The notes: a model not told the origin generated them from the sequence alone. A stretch of DNA of 64,000 nucleotides from Roseinatronobacter sp. S2 (GCF_029581395.1 NZ_CP121113.1:2972001-3036000), one strand, 5' to 3'; shown: positions 44,610 to 54,360, counted from the first letter of the stretch. Program-made: numbers and translations.

Positions 44610-44675
44610 AACAGGTTTCCTCTTGGCGCGGAATTGCACTAAACGGGGGGCAATTCTGCATAAACGGGGACCATC

Positions 44676-46391
44676 ATGGCGCGAATTCTGATCACCTCGG
44701 CCTTGCCATATATCAACGGCATCAAGCATCTGGGCAACCTTGTCGGCAGCCAGCTTCCGGCAGATCTTTATGCGCGGTATTGCCGCGCGCGCGGACATGA
44801 GGTGATGTTTATCTGCGCAACCGATGAACATGGCACGCCAGCCGAACTGGCGGCGGCCAAAGCGGGCAAACCTGTCGCAGAATATTGCGCGGAAATGCAC
44901 GACGTGCAGGCCGAACTGGCGCGGGGTTTCCTGTTGTCATTTGACCATTTCGGCCGGTCCTCCAGCCAGCGCAACCATGTTCTGACCCAACATCTGGCGG
45001 GCAAGCTGGCGGATGCAGGGCGCATTTCGGAAGTGTCTGAAAAGCAGGTCTATTCCAATGCCGACGGGCGTTTTCTGCCGGACCGCTATATCGAAGGCAC
45101 CTGCCCCAATTGCGGCTATGACCGCGCGCGGGGTGACCAGTGCGAGAATTGCACCAAGCAACTGGACCCGACAGACCTGATTAACCCGCGCTCCGCGATT
45201 TCGGGGTCCACCGATCTGGAAGTGCGCGAAACCAAGCATCTGTTCCTGCGCCAGTCAGATATGCGCGAGCAGTTGGACAAATGGATCGACAGCCAGCGCA
45301 ACTGGCCGGTGCTGACCACATCGATCGCCAAGAAATGGCTGCATGACGGCGACGGGTTGCAAGACCGCGGCATTACCCGCGATCTGGATTGGGGCATTCC
45401 CGTCAAGCGCGGGGACAAGGACTGGCCCGGCATGGAAGGCAAGGTGTTCTATGTCTGGTTCGACGCCCCCATCGAATATATCGCGGCGACGGCAGAATGG
45501 GCCGATGCACAGGGGCTGGATGACAGTGCATGGCAGCGCTGGTGGCGCACCGACCTGGGCGCGGATGATGTTCGATATGTGCAATTCATGGGCAAGGACA
45601 ACGTGCCCTTCCACACGCTTGGCTTCCCTGCAACGCTGATGGGTTCGGGGGAGCCGTGGAAACTTGTAAACTACATCAAGTCATTCAATTATCTGAATTA
45701 TGATGGTGGGCAGTTCTCAACCTCGCAGGGTCGTGGCGTTTTCATGGATCAGGCGCTGGCAATTTTGCCCGCAGATTACTGGCGCTGGTGGTTGCTGTCC
45801 CATGCGCCCGAAAGTTCGGATTCTGAATTCACATGGGAAAACTTTCAGGCCAGCGTGAACAAGGATCTGGCCGATGTTCTGGGCAATCTGGTCAGCCGTG
45901 TGACAAAATTCTGCCGGTCCAAATTCGGTGAGGTTGTGCCCGAAGGCGGCAGCTATGATGCGCGCGAAACCAAGCTGATGGACGCACTGACAACCCGCCT
46001 GCGCGCCTATGAAACGCATATGGAAGCGATGGAAATTCGCAAATCAGCGGCGGAACTGCGCGCACTTTGGGTGCTGGGCAATGAATACCTGCAAGATGCG
46101 GCCCCTTGGTCTGTCTTCAAGTCCGACCCTGAACAGGCGGCCGCACAAATCCGTCTGGCGCTGAACCTGATCCGATTTTACGCCATCATCTCGCGCCCGT
46201 TCATCCCCGATGCCACAGCCAGCATGATGGCGGCCATAAATTGCGACGACTGGTCCTGGCCCGACACCGCGTCTGATGCGTTGACGCATCTGGATGCCGG
46301 ACATGCGTTCACCACCCCTGATGTGCTGTTTACCAAGATCACCGATGAGAACCGCACAGATTGGGAAACGCAGTTTTCCGGCCAACGCTAA
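44676..46391 (+). CDS. metG: Methionyl-tRNA synthetase
   Basis: 571-residue class I synthetase. The HIGH-equivalent is [10 protein letters not shown] at residues 11-20, and the connective-peptide zinc knuckle is Cys-Pro-Asn-Cys...Cys-Glu-Asn-Cys near 143-160. The KMSKS-equivalent reads Gln-Phe-Ser-Thr-Ser near 349, so the first lysine is replaced by Gln. The helical anticodon-binding domain fills the C-terminal third; there is no C-terminal EMAP-like dimerisation domain. It follows fliI by 66 nt on the same strand. Confidence 0.97.
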   Translation: MARILITSALPYINGIKHLGNLVGSQLPADLYARYCRARGHEVMFICATDEHGTPAELAAAKAGKPVAEYCAEMHDVQAELARGFLLSFDHFGRSSSQRNHVLTQHLAGKLADAGRISEVSEKQVYSNADGRFLPDRYIEGTCPNCGYDRARGDQCENCTKQLDPTDLINPRSAISGSTDLEVRETKHLFLRQSDMREQLDKWIDSQRNWPVLTTSIAKKWLHDGDGLQDRGITRDLDWGIPVKRGDKDWPGMEGKVFYVWFDAPIEYIAATAEWADAQGLDDSAWQRWWRTDLGADDVRYVQFMGKDNVPFHTLGFPATLMGSGEPWKLVNYIKSFNYLNYDGGQFSTSQGRGVFMDQALAILPADYWRWWLLSHAPESSDSEFTWENFQASVNKDLADVLGNLVSRVTKFCRSKFGEVVPEGGSYDARETKLMDALTTRLRAYETHMEAMEIRKSAAELRALWVLGNEYLQDAAPWSVFKSDPEQAAAQIRLALNLIRFYAIISRPFIPDATASMMAAINCDDWSWPDTASDALTHLDAGHAFTTPDVLFTKITDENRTDWETQFSGQR

Positions 46392-46432
46392 AGTGTGGCC
46401 CGTTCAGTCACGACACTCTAACCTTTGATACC

Positions 46433-46479
46433 GCATGTTCGGGACGCGCAAAACCGGTTCCCACTTTTGCGCGACATGC
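46433..46479. repeat. Palindromic interspersed repeat after metG
   Basis: Outer arms GCATGT (46433-46438) and ACATGC (46474-46479) and inner arms CGCGCAAAA (46445-46453) and TTTTGCGCG (46465-46473) form a stem with a 6-nt bulge and an 11-nt loop. The word ACATGC preceded by TTTTGCGCG resembles a dispersed palindrome that I remember from many alphaproteobacterial genomes, especially Rhizobiales. It begins 42 nt after the metG stop. Confidence 0.65.
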
Positions 46480-46533
46480 TCCAAGGGATGATTTGACCTT
46501 TTCATGTGCCAACGCCTGCAATAGGCTTGGCAC

Positions 46534-46788
46534 ATGTTTACAATCGAGCATGATTTCGACGCCACAATCGTTACCCTTGTAGATGAAGGTGCCCCGCGCG
46601 AGGAAGAATTGCGCGAAGACATCGTCATCACCGCCTTTGAAGATTGCATCACCCTGCGCCAGTTCGACCCGCAACGCGATGATGATGTGGTGATCACCCT
46701 GTCACTGGTCCAGTTGCGCGATCTGGGTGCCGCGCTTGACCTGCCCGAAGGCAGCTACAGGCTGACACCGAAGGGCCGAACGCGTTAG
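46534..46788 (+). CDS. Small conserved acidic protein, unknown function
   Basis: 84 residues, acidic, without signal peptide or membrane segment. It alternates short beta-like stretches (Phe-Thr-Ile-Glu; Thr-Ile-Val-Thr-Leu-Val; Asp-Ile-Val-Ile-Thr-Ala-Phe-Glu-Asp; Asp-Val-Val-Ile-Thr-Leu) and ends with Leu-Pro-Glu-Gly-Ser-Tyr-Arg-Leu. Codon use fits the neighbours and the start has only a moderate ribosome-binding site. I do not recognise the family and can assign no function. It stands between metG (with the palindromic repeat) and the aminotransferase. Confidence 0.6.
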   Translation: MFTIEHDFDATIVTLVDEGAPREEELREDIVITAFEDCITLRQFDPQRDDDVVITLSLVQLRDLGAALDLPEGSYRLTPKGRTR

Positions 46789-46978
46789 CCGTGAATTGTG
46801 CAATTTATCGCGCTATGCGCGCCTGTTGCCGCAGTTCTGCGTTGCAGCGTCGACATCGTTTGACAAAGCTATGTCCCCTCCGGCAGGTTGGGGCCAAGAC
46901 GGGGGACGAATCAGCCTCCCCGCACCCCCGACAGTGACATAGGAATGCGCCCCGTCCGGGGCAGAGAAAGGAAGTGCC

Positions 46979-48355
46979 ATGCTTACCAATGATCAACTCA
47001 GCCAGTGGGACCGAGAGAATTTTCTGCACCCGTCGACCGCTTTTGGCCAGCATGCACGCGGGGAAAGTGCAAACCGCATCGTGAAAACCGGCAGCGGCGT
47101 TTATATCGAAGACCGCGACGGCAACCGCCTGCTGGATGCTTTCGCAGGGCTATATTGTGTCAATGTGGGCTACGGGCGCACCGAAATCGCCGAAGCCATT
47201 TCCAAACAGGCACATGAGCTGGCCTATTATCACGCCTATGTCGGCCACGGCACCGAAGCGTCGATTACGCTGGCCAAAATGGTGGCAGACCGCGCGCCCG
47301 CGCATATGAACAAGGTCTATTTCGGCCTTGGCGGGTCGGATGCCAATGAAACCAATGTCAAACTTGTCTGGTATATCCAGAATGTGCTGGGCCGCCCCGA
47401 AAAGCGCAAGATCATCTCGCGCTGGCGCGGCTATCACGGGTCGGGCCTGATTACCGGGTCACTGACAGGGTTGACGCCGTTTCACAACAAATTCGGCCTG
47501 CCCTTGGCCGAAGTGGTCCATACCGAAGCGCCTTATTATTTCCGCCGTCCGCGCAAGGACATGTCAGAGGCAGAGTTTACCGCCCATTGCGCCGCAGAAC
47601 TGGAAGCGCTGATCGAACGCGAAGGTGCGGACACAATCGGGGCCTTTATCGGCGAGCCGATCCTTGGCACTGGCGGCATCGTTCCGCCGCCCGCCGGATA
47701 CTGGGACGCCATTCAGGCCATTTTGAAAAAACACGACATCCTGCTGATCGCAGATGAGGTGGTAACCGGCTTTGGCCGTTTGGGCACCATGATGGGATCC
47801 ACCCATTACGGGATCACGCCCGATATCATCACCATCGCCAAGGGGCTGACATCCGCCTATGCGCCGTTGTCCGGCTCCATTGTCAGTGACGATCTGTTCA
47901 AGGTGCTGGAAGAAGGCACCGACAAATTCGGGCCGTTCGGACATGGCTGGACCTATTCGGCACACCCCATCGGGGCGGCGGCGGGCGTTGCCAACCTGAA
48001 ACTGGTTGACGATCTGGGTCTGGTGCAGAATTCGCGCGACACCGGCGCCTATTTCCAGCAAGCGCTGAAAACCGCACTTGGCGCGCACCGCTTTGTGGGC
48101 GATGTGCGCGGCGAAGGGTTGATGGCGGCCGTTGAATTGCAGCACGACCCCGCCACAGGGGCCGATTTTGACGCCGCCGACAAGGTCACCGCGCGCGTGG
48201 TGGGCGAAATGGCCAAGCGCAATGTCATCGCCCGCGCCATGCCACAGGGCGAGATCATAGGCTTCGCGCCACCGCTATGCATTACGCCTGCGGAAATCGA
48301 TCTGGTGGTAGATGTAACCGTCGACGCGCTGAACGCTGTCACCGGCGGGCTGTAA
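46979..48355 (+). CDS. Class III PLP aminotransferase, probably in ectoine/diamine breakdown
   Basis: 458-residue fold-type I aminotransferase of the omega-amino-acid type. Tyr-His-Gly-Ser (about 152-155) stacks on PLP, Asp259-Glu260 in Ile-Ala-Asp-Glu-Val-Val-Thr-Gly-Phe-Gly-Arg binds the cofactor, and Lys288 in Ile-Ala-Lys-Gly-Leu-Thr-Ser forms the aldimine. The family includes putrescine, taurine and beta-alanine transaminases. The next gene is an EutD/DoeA-type ectoine hydrolase, which suggests it acts as the diaminobutyrate aminotransferase (Atf/DoeD) of that pathway; sequence alone does not prove the substrate. AAGGAA precedes the ATG, and a GCCCCG-TC-CGGGGC hairpin lies just upstream at 46949-46962. 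Confidence 0.85.
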   Translation: MLTNDQLSQWDRENFLHPSTAFGQHARGESANRIVKTGSGVYIEDRDGNRLLDAFAGLYCVNVGYGRTEIAEAISKQAHELAYYHAYVGHGTEASITLAKMVADRAPAHMNKVYFGLGGSDANETNVKLVWYIQNVLGRPEKRKIISRWRGYHGSGLITGSLTGLTPFHNKFGLPLAEVVHTEAPYYFRRPRKDMSEAEFTAHCAAELEALIEREGADTIGAFIGEPILGTGGIVPPPAGYWDAIQAILKKHDILLIADEVVTGFGRLGTMMGSTHYGITPDIITIAKGLTSAYAPLSGSIVSDDLFKVLEEGTDKFGPFGHGWTYSAHPIGAAAGVANLKLVDDLGLVQNSRDTGAYFQQALKTALGAHRFVGDVRGEGLMAAVELQHDPATGADFDAADKVTARVVGEMAKRNVIARAMPQGEIIGFAPPLCITPAEIDLVVDVTVDALNAVTGGL

Positions 48356-48434
48356 TACGTTCTGCACGCCCCTTTCCCTTGGGATCATCCGGGGGTAAGG
48401 GGCATTTTTCGCCCTGTCCAAGGTTTGTGCGCCC

Positions 48435-49616
48435 ATGACCACCACCAACCCGAATTTCACTGATGCCGAATATGAAGCCCGTGTCGCCCTGACCCGCGCG
48501 GATATGGCCAAGCGCGGCATAGACCTGCTTGTCATCTCGGACCCGTCCAACATGAACTGGATTTCCGGCTATGACGGCTGGTCCTTCTATGTGCATCAGG
48601 CGGTTCTGCTGCCGATGGACGGGGAACCTGTCTGGTGGGGGCGCGGCATTGACGAACCGGGCGCAAGGCGCACTGTCTTCATGAAAGATGGCGCGAATAT
48701 CGTGCCCTATGATGACAGCTATGTACAGAACCCGCAAAAACACACGATGGAGGCCCTGTCTGCGCTGATCATCGATCGTGGCTGGAATACCGGCTGGATC
48801 GGGGTCGAGATGGACAATTACTACTATTCTGCCGCCGCCCATCAAACATTGCTGAACCATCTGGGGGATGCACGTTTTGTCGATGCAACAGGGTTGGTGA
48901 ATTGGCAACGGCTTGTCAAATCAGACTCCGAATTGCTGTATATGCGCCGCGCCGCGCGTATTGTGGAACGCATGCATCAGGTTATTCTGGATGTGGCCGA
49001 ACCGGGAATGCCCAAAAACATGCTGGTGGCGGAAATCACCCGCGCGGGCATTCAGGGCGCGGACGGACAATGGGGCGACTATCCCGCCATTGTGCCCATG
49101 GCGCCCTCGGGCCTCGACGCGACGGCTGCACATCTGACTTGGGATGACCGCCCCATGCGCGCGGGCGAAGCCACCTTTTTCGAAATCGCAGGCGTGCACC
49201 GGCGCTATCACTGCCCGCAATCGCGCACGCTGTTTTTCGGGACCGTGCCGGACCTTTATCGCCGTGCCGAAGAAGCGGTGCTGGAAGCCACCGAAGCAGG
49301 GCTGGCCTATTGCCGCCCCGGCGCGCGCGCCGAAGATGTGGCGATTGCGTTCAATGTCACCCTGAACAAGAAGGGGTTTGAAAAGGACAATCGCTGCGGC
49401 TATTCCGTAGGCCTAAGCTATCCGCCCGACTGGGGCGAGCGCACATTGTCGTTGCGCAGCGGTGCCATGACCGAACTGAAGCCGGGCATGGTGCTGCATT
49501 TCATGCCCGCGCTTTGGCTTGAAGATGGTGGACTGGAAATTACCGAACCTGTCCTGATCACAGAAAACGGGCCGGAATTGCTGTGCGCCACCCCACGAGA
49601 GATCTTCGTGAAATAG
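48435..49616 (+). CDS. doeA: Ectoine hydrolase EutD/DoeA (M24-like fold)
   Basis: 393 residues with the creatinase/M24 pita-bread fold. The N-terminal Met-Ala-Lys-Arg-Gly-Ile-Asp-Leu-Leu-Val, Asp-Pro-Ser-Asn-Met-Asn-Trp and Gly-Tyr-Asp-Gly-Trp-Ser-Phe-Tyr-Val-His-Gln-Ala stretches match EutD/DoeA, which opens ectoine to N-acetyl-diaminobutyrate. Where metallopeptidases carry Asp ligands this protein has Phe-Glu-Ile-Ala-Gly and Tyr-His-Cys-Pro-Gln-Ser-Arg, so it should be metal-free like creatinase. It follows the aminotransferase by 79 nt. The deacetylase EutE/DoeB that should act between the two is not in the window, nor is an ectoine transporter or regulator. Confidence 0.85.
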   Translation: MTTTNPNFTDAEYEARVALTRADMAKRGIDLLVISDPSNMNWISGYDGWSFYVHQAVLLPMDGEPVWWGRGIDEPGARRTVFMKDGANIVPYDDSYVQNPQKHTMEALSALIIDRGWNTGWIGVEMDNYYYSAAAHQTLLNHLGDARFVDATGLVNWQRLVKSDSELLYMRRAARIVERMHQVILDVAEPGMPKNMLVAEITRAGIQGADGQWGDYPAIVPMAPSGLDATAAHLTWDDRPMRAGEATFFEIAGVHRRYHCPQSRTLFFGTVPDLYRRAEEAVLEATEAGLAYCRPGARAEDVAIAFNVTLNKKGFEKDNRCGYSVGLSYPPDWGERTLSLRSGAMTELKPGMVLHFMPALWLEDGGLEITEPVLITENGPELLCATPREIFVK

Positions 49617-49654
49617 CCGCCCTATCCCGGCGCGCCCTGCCCCTGGGCCTGGCT

Positions 49655-49675
49655 TTCATTCTGGTTCAAATATCC
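49655..49675 (-). repeat. Short 3'-UTR motif after rnj
   Basis: On the minus strand it reads GGATATTTGAACCAGAATGAA, differing at one position from 23464-23484. It starts 32 nt past the rnj stop in the convergent gap between the ectoine hydrolase gene and rnj. Confidence 0.7.
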
Positions 49676-49707
49676 AAACACCAAGGTTGCGGGTATTTGC
49701 CCCCGTG

Positions 49708-51381
49708 TCAGTCGTTCATAAGGCGGCTGACAACGATGGTGACTTCCGGCTTCTTGCCGATCTCTTCCATGGTGACCTGACGCACCAACCGGCGCAGGCC
49801 GTCATTCAGCTTGTCATCATCGGCCAGCGTCTTGGCACCGGCGCGTTGCAGGTATTGCGCCAGTTCTTCCTCGATAATCTCGTTCAGGGGCTGTCCGCCT
49901 TTGCCTGTCGGGCGCAATCCCACGATTTCGGCCCATGGATCACCCAGCACATCATCATCTTCGTCAAGGATAAGCGTCACGAACACATGCCCGCCAATGG
50001 CCATGCGAATGCGGTCGCGCACAACGCCGTCCATCGCGCCAATCATGCGGCTGCCGTCCAGATAGACACGGCCGGTGTCAACCTCGTCCACCAGAACGGG
50101 TGCGGCACCTGTCAGATCGACCACAGAACCGTTCGGCACCACCATGGATTGCATCCCGCGCGAAATGGCCAGTTTCGCATGTTCGTGCAACATGCGGTGC
50201 TCACCATGCACCGGGATCAGAATTTGCGGCTGAATCAGATCATGCATCGCTTCCAGATCGGGGCGGTTGGCGTGGCCCGACACATGATACAGGCGTTCTG
50301 AATTATCCAGAACGTCAACACCCATTTGCGAAAACGCATTCACCACGCGCCCGACTTCGCGTTCATTTCCCGGAATCGTCATGGATGAAAACAAGAAGGT
50401 ATCACCTTCCTTCATGTTCAGCCCCATATAGGTGCCGCGCGCCAGTTGCGCCGATGCAGCACGGCGTTCCCCCTGACTGCCTGTCACAATCAGCAACAGG
50501 TTTTCGCGTGGAACGTCCTTTGCCGCCTCGGGGCTGATGGTGGGCGGGAAATCCTTCAGGATGCCCGCTTCAGTTGCCACCTGCGTCATGCGCAGCATGG
50601 CCCGCCCCATAAGGCAGACAGACCGCCCCGCTTCATGCGCTGCCACCGCCAGCGTTTTCAGCCGCGCCACGTTCGATGCAAATGTCGTGGCAACAACCAT
50701 GCCACGCGCATCACGCATCAACTGGCCAATCGGGTCGGTCAATGTGGCCTCGGACCGGCCTGCGTGTTTGTTCATTACATTGGTGCTGTCACATAGCAGC
50801 GCCTTGACGCCGCTGCGCCCGATCTGTGCCAGCAATTCGGGGTCATGCGCCTCGCCCACGCCGGGGGTGCGGTCGGCCTTGAAATCCCCCGAATGCACAA
50901 CACGGCCCGCGGGGGTGTCGATGACCACGCCGGACGCTTCGGGCAGCGAATGCGCCACCGGAAAGAACTGCACCCGAAACGGACCAAGTTCCAGCGCTTC
51001 GGGGGCCTTGCCCACTGTGATCACCTGTTCGGGGTCCTGACCGGCATCCTGCATTTTCAGACGTGCAATCCGCGCGGTGAAATCACGCGCATAGACCGGA
51101 ACCTTCAGCTTGTGCCACAACTGGCCGACGGCACCGACATGGTCTTCATGCGCGTGGGTGATGATTATCCCTTCCAGACGGTCGCGGCGGTCTTCCAGCC
51201 AGCGCAGGTCGGGCATGATAAGGTCCACGCCGGGGCTGGTCCCCATATCAGCGAAGGTCACACCCAGATCCACAAGGATCAGGCGTTCGCGCCCTTTTGG
51301 CCCATAGCCGAAGACATAGGCATTCATGCCCACCTCGCCTGCGCCACCAAGGGGAAGATAGATCAGCCTGTCCTTGCTCAT
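49708..51381 (-). CDS. rnj: Ribonuclease J
   Basis: 557-residue metallo-beta-lactamase/beta-CASP RNase with 5'-exonuclease and endonuclease activity in RNA maturation. The metal site His-Ala-His-Glu-Asp-His lies near residues 75-80, later ligands His-Ser-Gly-Asp-Phe-Lys near 160, and the beta-CASP motif with Val-Ser-Gly-His-Ala-Asn-Arg near 365. The C-terminal domain is present. Its ATG overlaps the coaX stop by 4 nt, so it is coupled to the end of the nuo-birA-coaX transcript. Confidence 0.95.
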   Translation of the reverse strand: MSKDRLIYLPLGGAGEVGMNAYVFGYGPKGRERLILVDLGVTFADMGTSPGVDLIMPDLRWLEDRRDRLEGIIITHAHEDHVGAVGQLWHKLKVPVYARDFTARIARLKMQDAGQDPEQVITVGKAPEALELGPFRVQFFPVAHSLPEASGVVIDTPAGRVVHSGDFKADRTPGVGEAHDPELLAQIGRSGVKALLCDSTNVMNKHAGRSEATLTDPIGQLMRDARGMVVATTFASNVARLKTLAVAAHEAGRSVCLMGRAMLRMTQVATEAGILKDFPPTISPEAAKDVPRENLLLIVTGSQGERRAASAQLARGTYMGLNMKEGDTFLFSSMTIPGNEREVGRVVNAFSQMGVDVLDNSERLYHVSGHANRPDLEAMHDLIQPQILIPVHGEHRMLHEHAKLAISRGMQSMVVPNGSVVDLTGAAPVLVDEVDTGRVYLDGSRMIGAMDGVVRDRIRMAIGGHVFVTLILDEDDDVLGDPWAEIVGLRPTGKGGQPLNEIIEEELAQYLQRAGAKTLADDDKLNDGLRRLVRQVTMEEIGKKPEVTIVVSRLMND

Positions 51382-52169
51382 GCCCGCTCCTGTATACTGC
51401 TGTTGGCCTTGTTATAGTCGTATATGACGCAAAGGCCATGTAATGTCAGATCATCCTCGACCGTGTCAAACAGCGTTTGCGCCTGTGCGAACAGCGGCGC
51501 AAGCCCGCCGGTGCCGATTATTTTCATCGGTCGGCCATATTCCGCGCGAATGCGCGCCGTTATCCCTTCGATCAGGCCGATATAACCCCAGAACACGCCC
51601 GACTGCATGCAGGTGACGGTATCGGTGCCAATCACCTTGTCGGGACGCGAAATGTCGACATGCGGCAGGGCCGCCGCGCCCTGATGCAGCGCTTCCAGCG
51701 ACAGGTTCACCCCCGGAGAGATGACCCCCCCCACATAGGCCCCGTCATGTGCCACCACATCGAAATTCGTGGCGGTGCCAAAATCCACCACCACCACATC
51801 GCCACCATGCCGGTCAAACGCGCCTGCGGCATTGGCCAGCCGGTCCGGGCCGGGGCGCACCCCTTCGTCCACACGCGGGGGCACGGGCAGCAGGCAATCG
51901 GGTTTGCCGACCACCAGCGGGCGACACCCGAAATAGCGGTCGCACAGCACGCGCAGGTTGAACACCACGCGCGGCACGGTCGATGATATGATGACACCCT
52001 TGATGTCCAGCTTCACACCCTTGATATTCATCAAGGTCGACAGCCAGACATAGTATTGATCGGCGGTGCGCGTGGCTTCGGTCGATGTGCGCCATGTCGC
52101 CAGAAACTGCGTGCCATCCCAGACAGCGAAGACTGTATTTGTGTTTCCACAATCAATGGTCAGAAGCAT
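51378..52169 (-). CDS. coaX: Type III pantothenate kinase
   Basis: 263 residues. First step of coenzyme A synthesis. The ASKHA-fold phosphate loop is Asp-Cys-Gly-Asn-Thr-Asn-Thr at residues 6-12, with Gly-Pro-Asp-Arg-Leu-Ala-Asn and Val-Asp-Phe-Gly-Thr-Ala-Thr-Asn-Phe-Asp-Val in the middle and Thr-Gly-Gly-Leu-Ala near 215. Type III enzymes are not inhibited by CoA and need a monovalent cation. It starts 18 nt after birA and overlaps rnj by 4 nt. Confidence 0.96.
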   Translation of the reverse strand: MLLTIDCGNTNTVFAVWDGTQFLATWRTSTEATRTADQYYVWLSTLMNIKGVKLDIKGVIISSTVPRVVFNLRVLCDRYFGCRPLVVGKPDCLLPVPPRVDEGVRPGPDRLANAAGAFDRHGGDVVVVDFGTATNFDVVAHDGAYVGGVISPGVNLSLEALHQGAAALPHVDISRPDKVIGTDTVTCMQSGVFWGYIGLIEGITARIRAEYGRPMKIIGTGGLAPLFAQAQTLFDTVEDDLTLHGLCVIYDYNKANSSIQERA

Positions 52170-52187
52170 GGCACGGCCCTTTCGCGT

Positions 52188-52931
52188 TCAAAAAAACACA
52201 TCCGCAGCAGGGATCGCGCGCCGCCCTTGTGCTGTGCGCAGCATCAACGCCCCTGTTGCATCAATGCCTTCAAATGTGCCCTCATAGCTGTCTGTAACAG
52301 TTCGCGCGACAATGCGTTCCCCAAGCCGTGCGGCGCTGTTCATCCACGCCTGACGGATTGCAGCGAACCCGTAGGTGACAAGCTGATGTTCCCATTTTGC
52401 ATAGGCTGGCGCCAGAACATCAAGGAATTCTTCGGGGGACGTGGCAATGCCGGTTTCCGACATCAGGCTGACGGGCCGTAGTGCGCCATCTTCCGCATCC
52501 GGCGCGTGCAGCAGGTTGACGCCAATCCCGATTGCCAGATGGCTGACCTGCGCACCCTGCCCGACACTTTCCAGCAAGATCCCTGCCAGTTTGCCCCCGT
52601 TCAGCAGCACATCATTTGGCCATTTCAACGCAAAACTTTCAGGCCGCGCCGTGACCGTTACCAACGCATCATGCAAGGCCAACGCGGCAACGAAAGACCG
52701 CAATGCCACCTGATCAGGCGGGCCGCCGGGGCGGGTGACATAGGTGGCCGCGAAATTGCCTGTCTGGTCGTGCCAGTCACGCCCGCGCCGTCCGCGCCCC
52801 TGTGTCTGGCGCAATCCCAATATCCAGCAGGGACCGGAAAGGCCGGACGCCATGCGCGCGGCCTCGGCGTTGGTGCTGTCGGTTTCTGGCAGAACGCGGC
52901 GCCCTACCCCCTCGGGCCAGTTATTTGACAA
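52188..52931 (-). CDS. birA: Biotin-[acetyl-CoA-carboxylase] ligase
   Basis: About 247 residues, the short form without a DNA-binding domain, so it ligates biotin to the carboxylase carrier protein and does not repress. Motifs: Thr-Asp-Ser-Thr-Asn near residue 20, the biotinyl-AMP loop [10 protein letters not shown] near 46, Trp-Pro-Asn-Asp-Val and Lys-Leu-Ala-Gly-Ile-Leu near 110. The start is uncertain: TTG at 52931 overlaps nuoN by 11 nt and gives the family's N-terminus (Asn-Trp-Pro-Glu-Gly), while an ATG at 52964 adds 11 residues copied from the nuoN end. Neither has a good ribosome-binding site; translation is probably coupled to nuoN. Confidence 0.88.
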   Translation of the reverse strand: MSNNWPEGVGRRVLPETDSTNAEAARMASGLSGPCWILGLRQTQGRGRRGRDWHDQTGNFAATYVTRPGGPPDQVALRSFVAALALHDALVTVTARPESFALKWPNDVLLNGGKLAGILLESVGQGAQVSHLAIGIGVNLLHAPDAEDGALRPVSLMSETGIATSPEEFLDVLAPAYAKWEHQLVTYGFAAIRQAWMNSAARLGERIVARTVTDSYEGTFEGIDATGALMLRTAQGRRAIPAADVFF

Positions 52932-54360
52932 GGGCTTCTGCCGCAAGTGCCGCCATACCCTCAATCCCGAACAGGTTGATGACGCCCAGAACCATCAATG
53001 CCGCCGACGCAACCAGCAACGTTGCCTGAACAGGCGCACGCACACTGTCCAGCGGTTCCGTGGTTTCGCCGAAATACATGAAATAGACGATGCGCAGATA
53101 GTAGAACGCCCCGATAACCGAGGCGACAACGCCCGCAACCGCCAGCCATGTCATCCCCGCCTGAACAGCCGCCCACAACACATAGAACTTGCCGAAGAAG
53201 CCAACCAGCGGCGGCACACCTGCAAGGCTGAACATCAGCACCAGCAGTGCCAACGCGCGCAATGGCTCTGCCTTGGAATACTGGCGCAGACTGTCAATAT
53301 CGGTGACAGGCTTGCCATCGCGCGACATGGTCAGAATGAACGCGAAGACACCAATATTCATGGTGACATAAATCGCCATATAGACCAGCATCCCCTGCAC
53401 GCCCTGCGCCGTGCCCGCGGCCAGACCGACCAGCGCAAAGCCCATATGCGTGATGGACGAATAGGCCATAAGGCGTTTGATGTCGCGCTGGCCAATAGCC
53501 GCGATGGACCCCACGAACATGGACGCAACCGCCAAAAACGCGACAATCTGCGACCAGTCACCGGGCACCACCCCGAAGGCTTCGTGCACGACACGCGCAA
53601 CCAGTGCCATGGCCGCCACTTTCGGTGCGGTGGCAAAGAACGCGGTCACAGGCGTGGGCGCACCTTCATAGACATCGGGCGTCCACATGTGGAAGGGAAC
53701 CGCCGACACCTTGAACGCCAGCCCCGCCAGCATGAACGCCATCCCCATCAACAGCCCGACAGACATGCCGTCGGTTGAAATGGTGCTGATGATACCTGCG
53801 AACAACGTAGTGCCTGCATAGCCATAGGTCAGCGACGCACCATACAGCAACAGCCCCGATGCCAGCGACCCAAGGATAAAGTATTTCAGGCCCGCTTCGG
53901 TGGACCGCGCGGAATCGCGGTTCATGGTCGCCACGACGTAAAGCGCCAGCGATTGCAATTCCAGCCCCATATACAGCGCGATCAGGTCGCCCGCCGACAC
54001 CATCAGCATCATGCCGACAACCGACAGCGCAATCAGGATGGGGTATTCAAACCGCAACAAACCGCGCGCCAGCATGTAGGATTGCCCCATCACCATGACA
54101 ACTGCCGCCGACAGCAGCACGATCATCTTGGAGAATTGCGCAAACGGGTCGGAAATATACATTCCGTTAAAGGCCGTCTGAACCTCCAGGCCCTGCGCGC
54201 CGGAATACAGTGCCAACAGAACCATAAGCGCTGCCGTTGCCCACAAGATGGGTTCGGCCAGCTTGTCCTTGCCGCCATAGACACCCACCATCAGCGCGGC
54301 CATTGCATAAAGTGCAAGGACGATCTCTGGCAGGGCTGTGTAAAGATCAGCTCCGATCAT
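52921..54360 (-). CDS. nuoN: NADH-quinone oxidoreductase subunit N
   Basis: 479-residue antiporter-like membrane subunit of complex I with about 14 transmembrane helices. The conserved Glu/Lys-bearing helices are seen in Gly-Leu-Glu-Leu-Gln-Ser-Leu near residue 136 and [18 protein letters not shown] near 220. It pumps protons. It follows nuoM by 11 nt. Confidence 0.97.
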   Translation of the reverse strand: MIGADLYTALPEIVLALYAMAALMVGVYGGKDKLAEPILWATAALMVLLALYSGAQGLEVQTAFNGMYISDPFAQFSKMIVLLSAAVVMVMGQSYMLARGLLRFEYPILIALSVVGMMLMVSAGDLIALYMGLELQSLALYVVATMNRDSARSTEAGLKYFILGSLASGLLLYGASLTYGYAGTTLFAGIISTISTDGMSVGLLMGMAFMLAGLAFKVSAVPFHMWTPDVYEGAPTPVTAFFATAPKVAAMALVARVVHEAFGVVPGDWSQIVAFLAVASMFVGSIAAIGQRDIKRLMAYSSITHMGFALVGLAAGTAQGVQGMLVYMAIYVTMNIGVFAFILTMSRDGKPVTDIDSLRQYSKAEPLRALALLVLMFSLAGVPPLVGFFGKFYVLWAAVQAGMTWLAVAGVVASVIGAFYYLRIVYFMYFGETTEPLDSVRAPVQATLLVASAALMVLGVINLFGIEGMAALAAEALVK

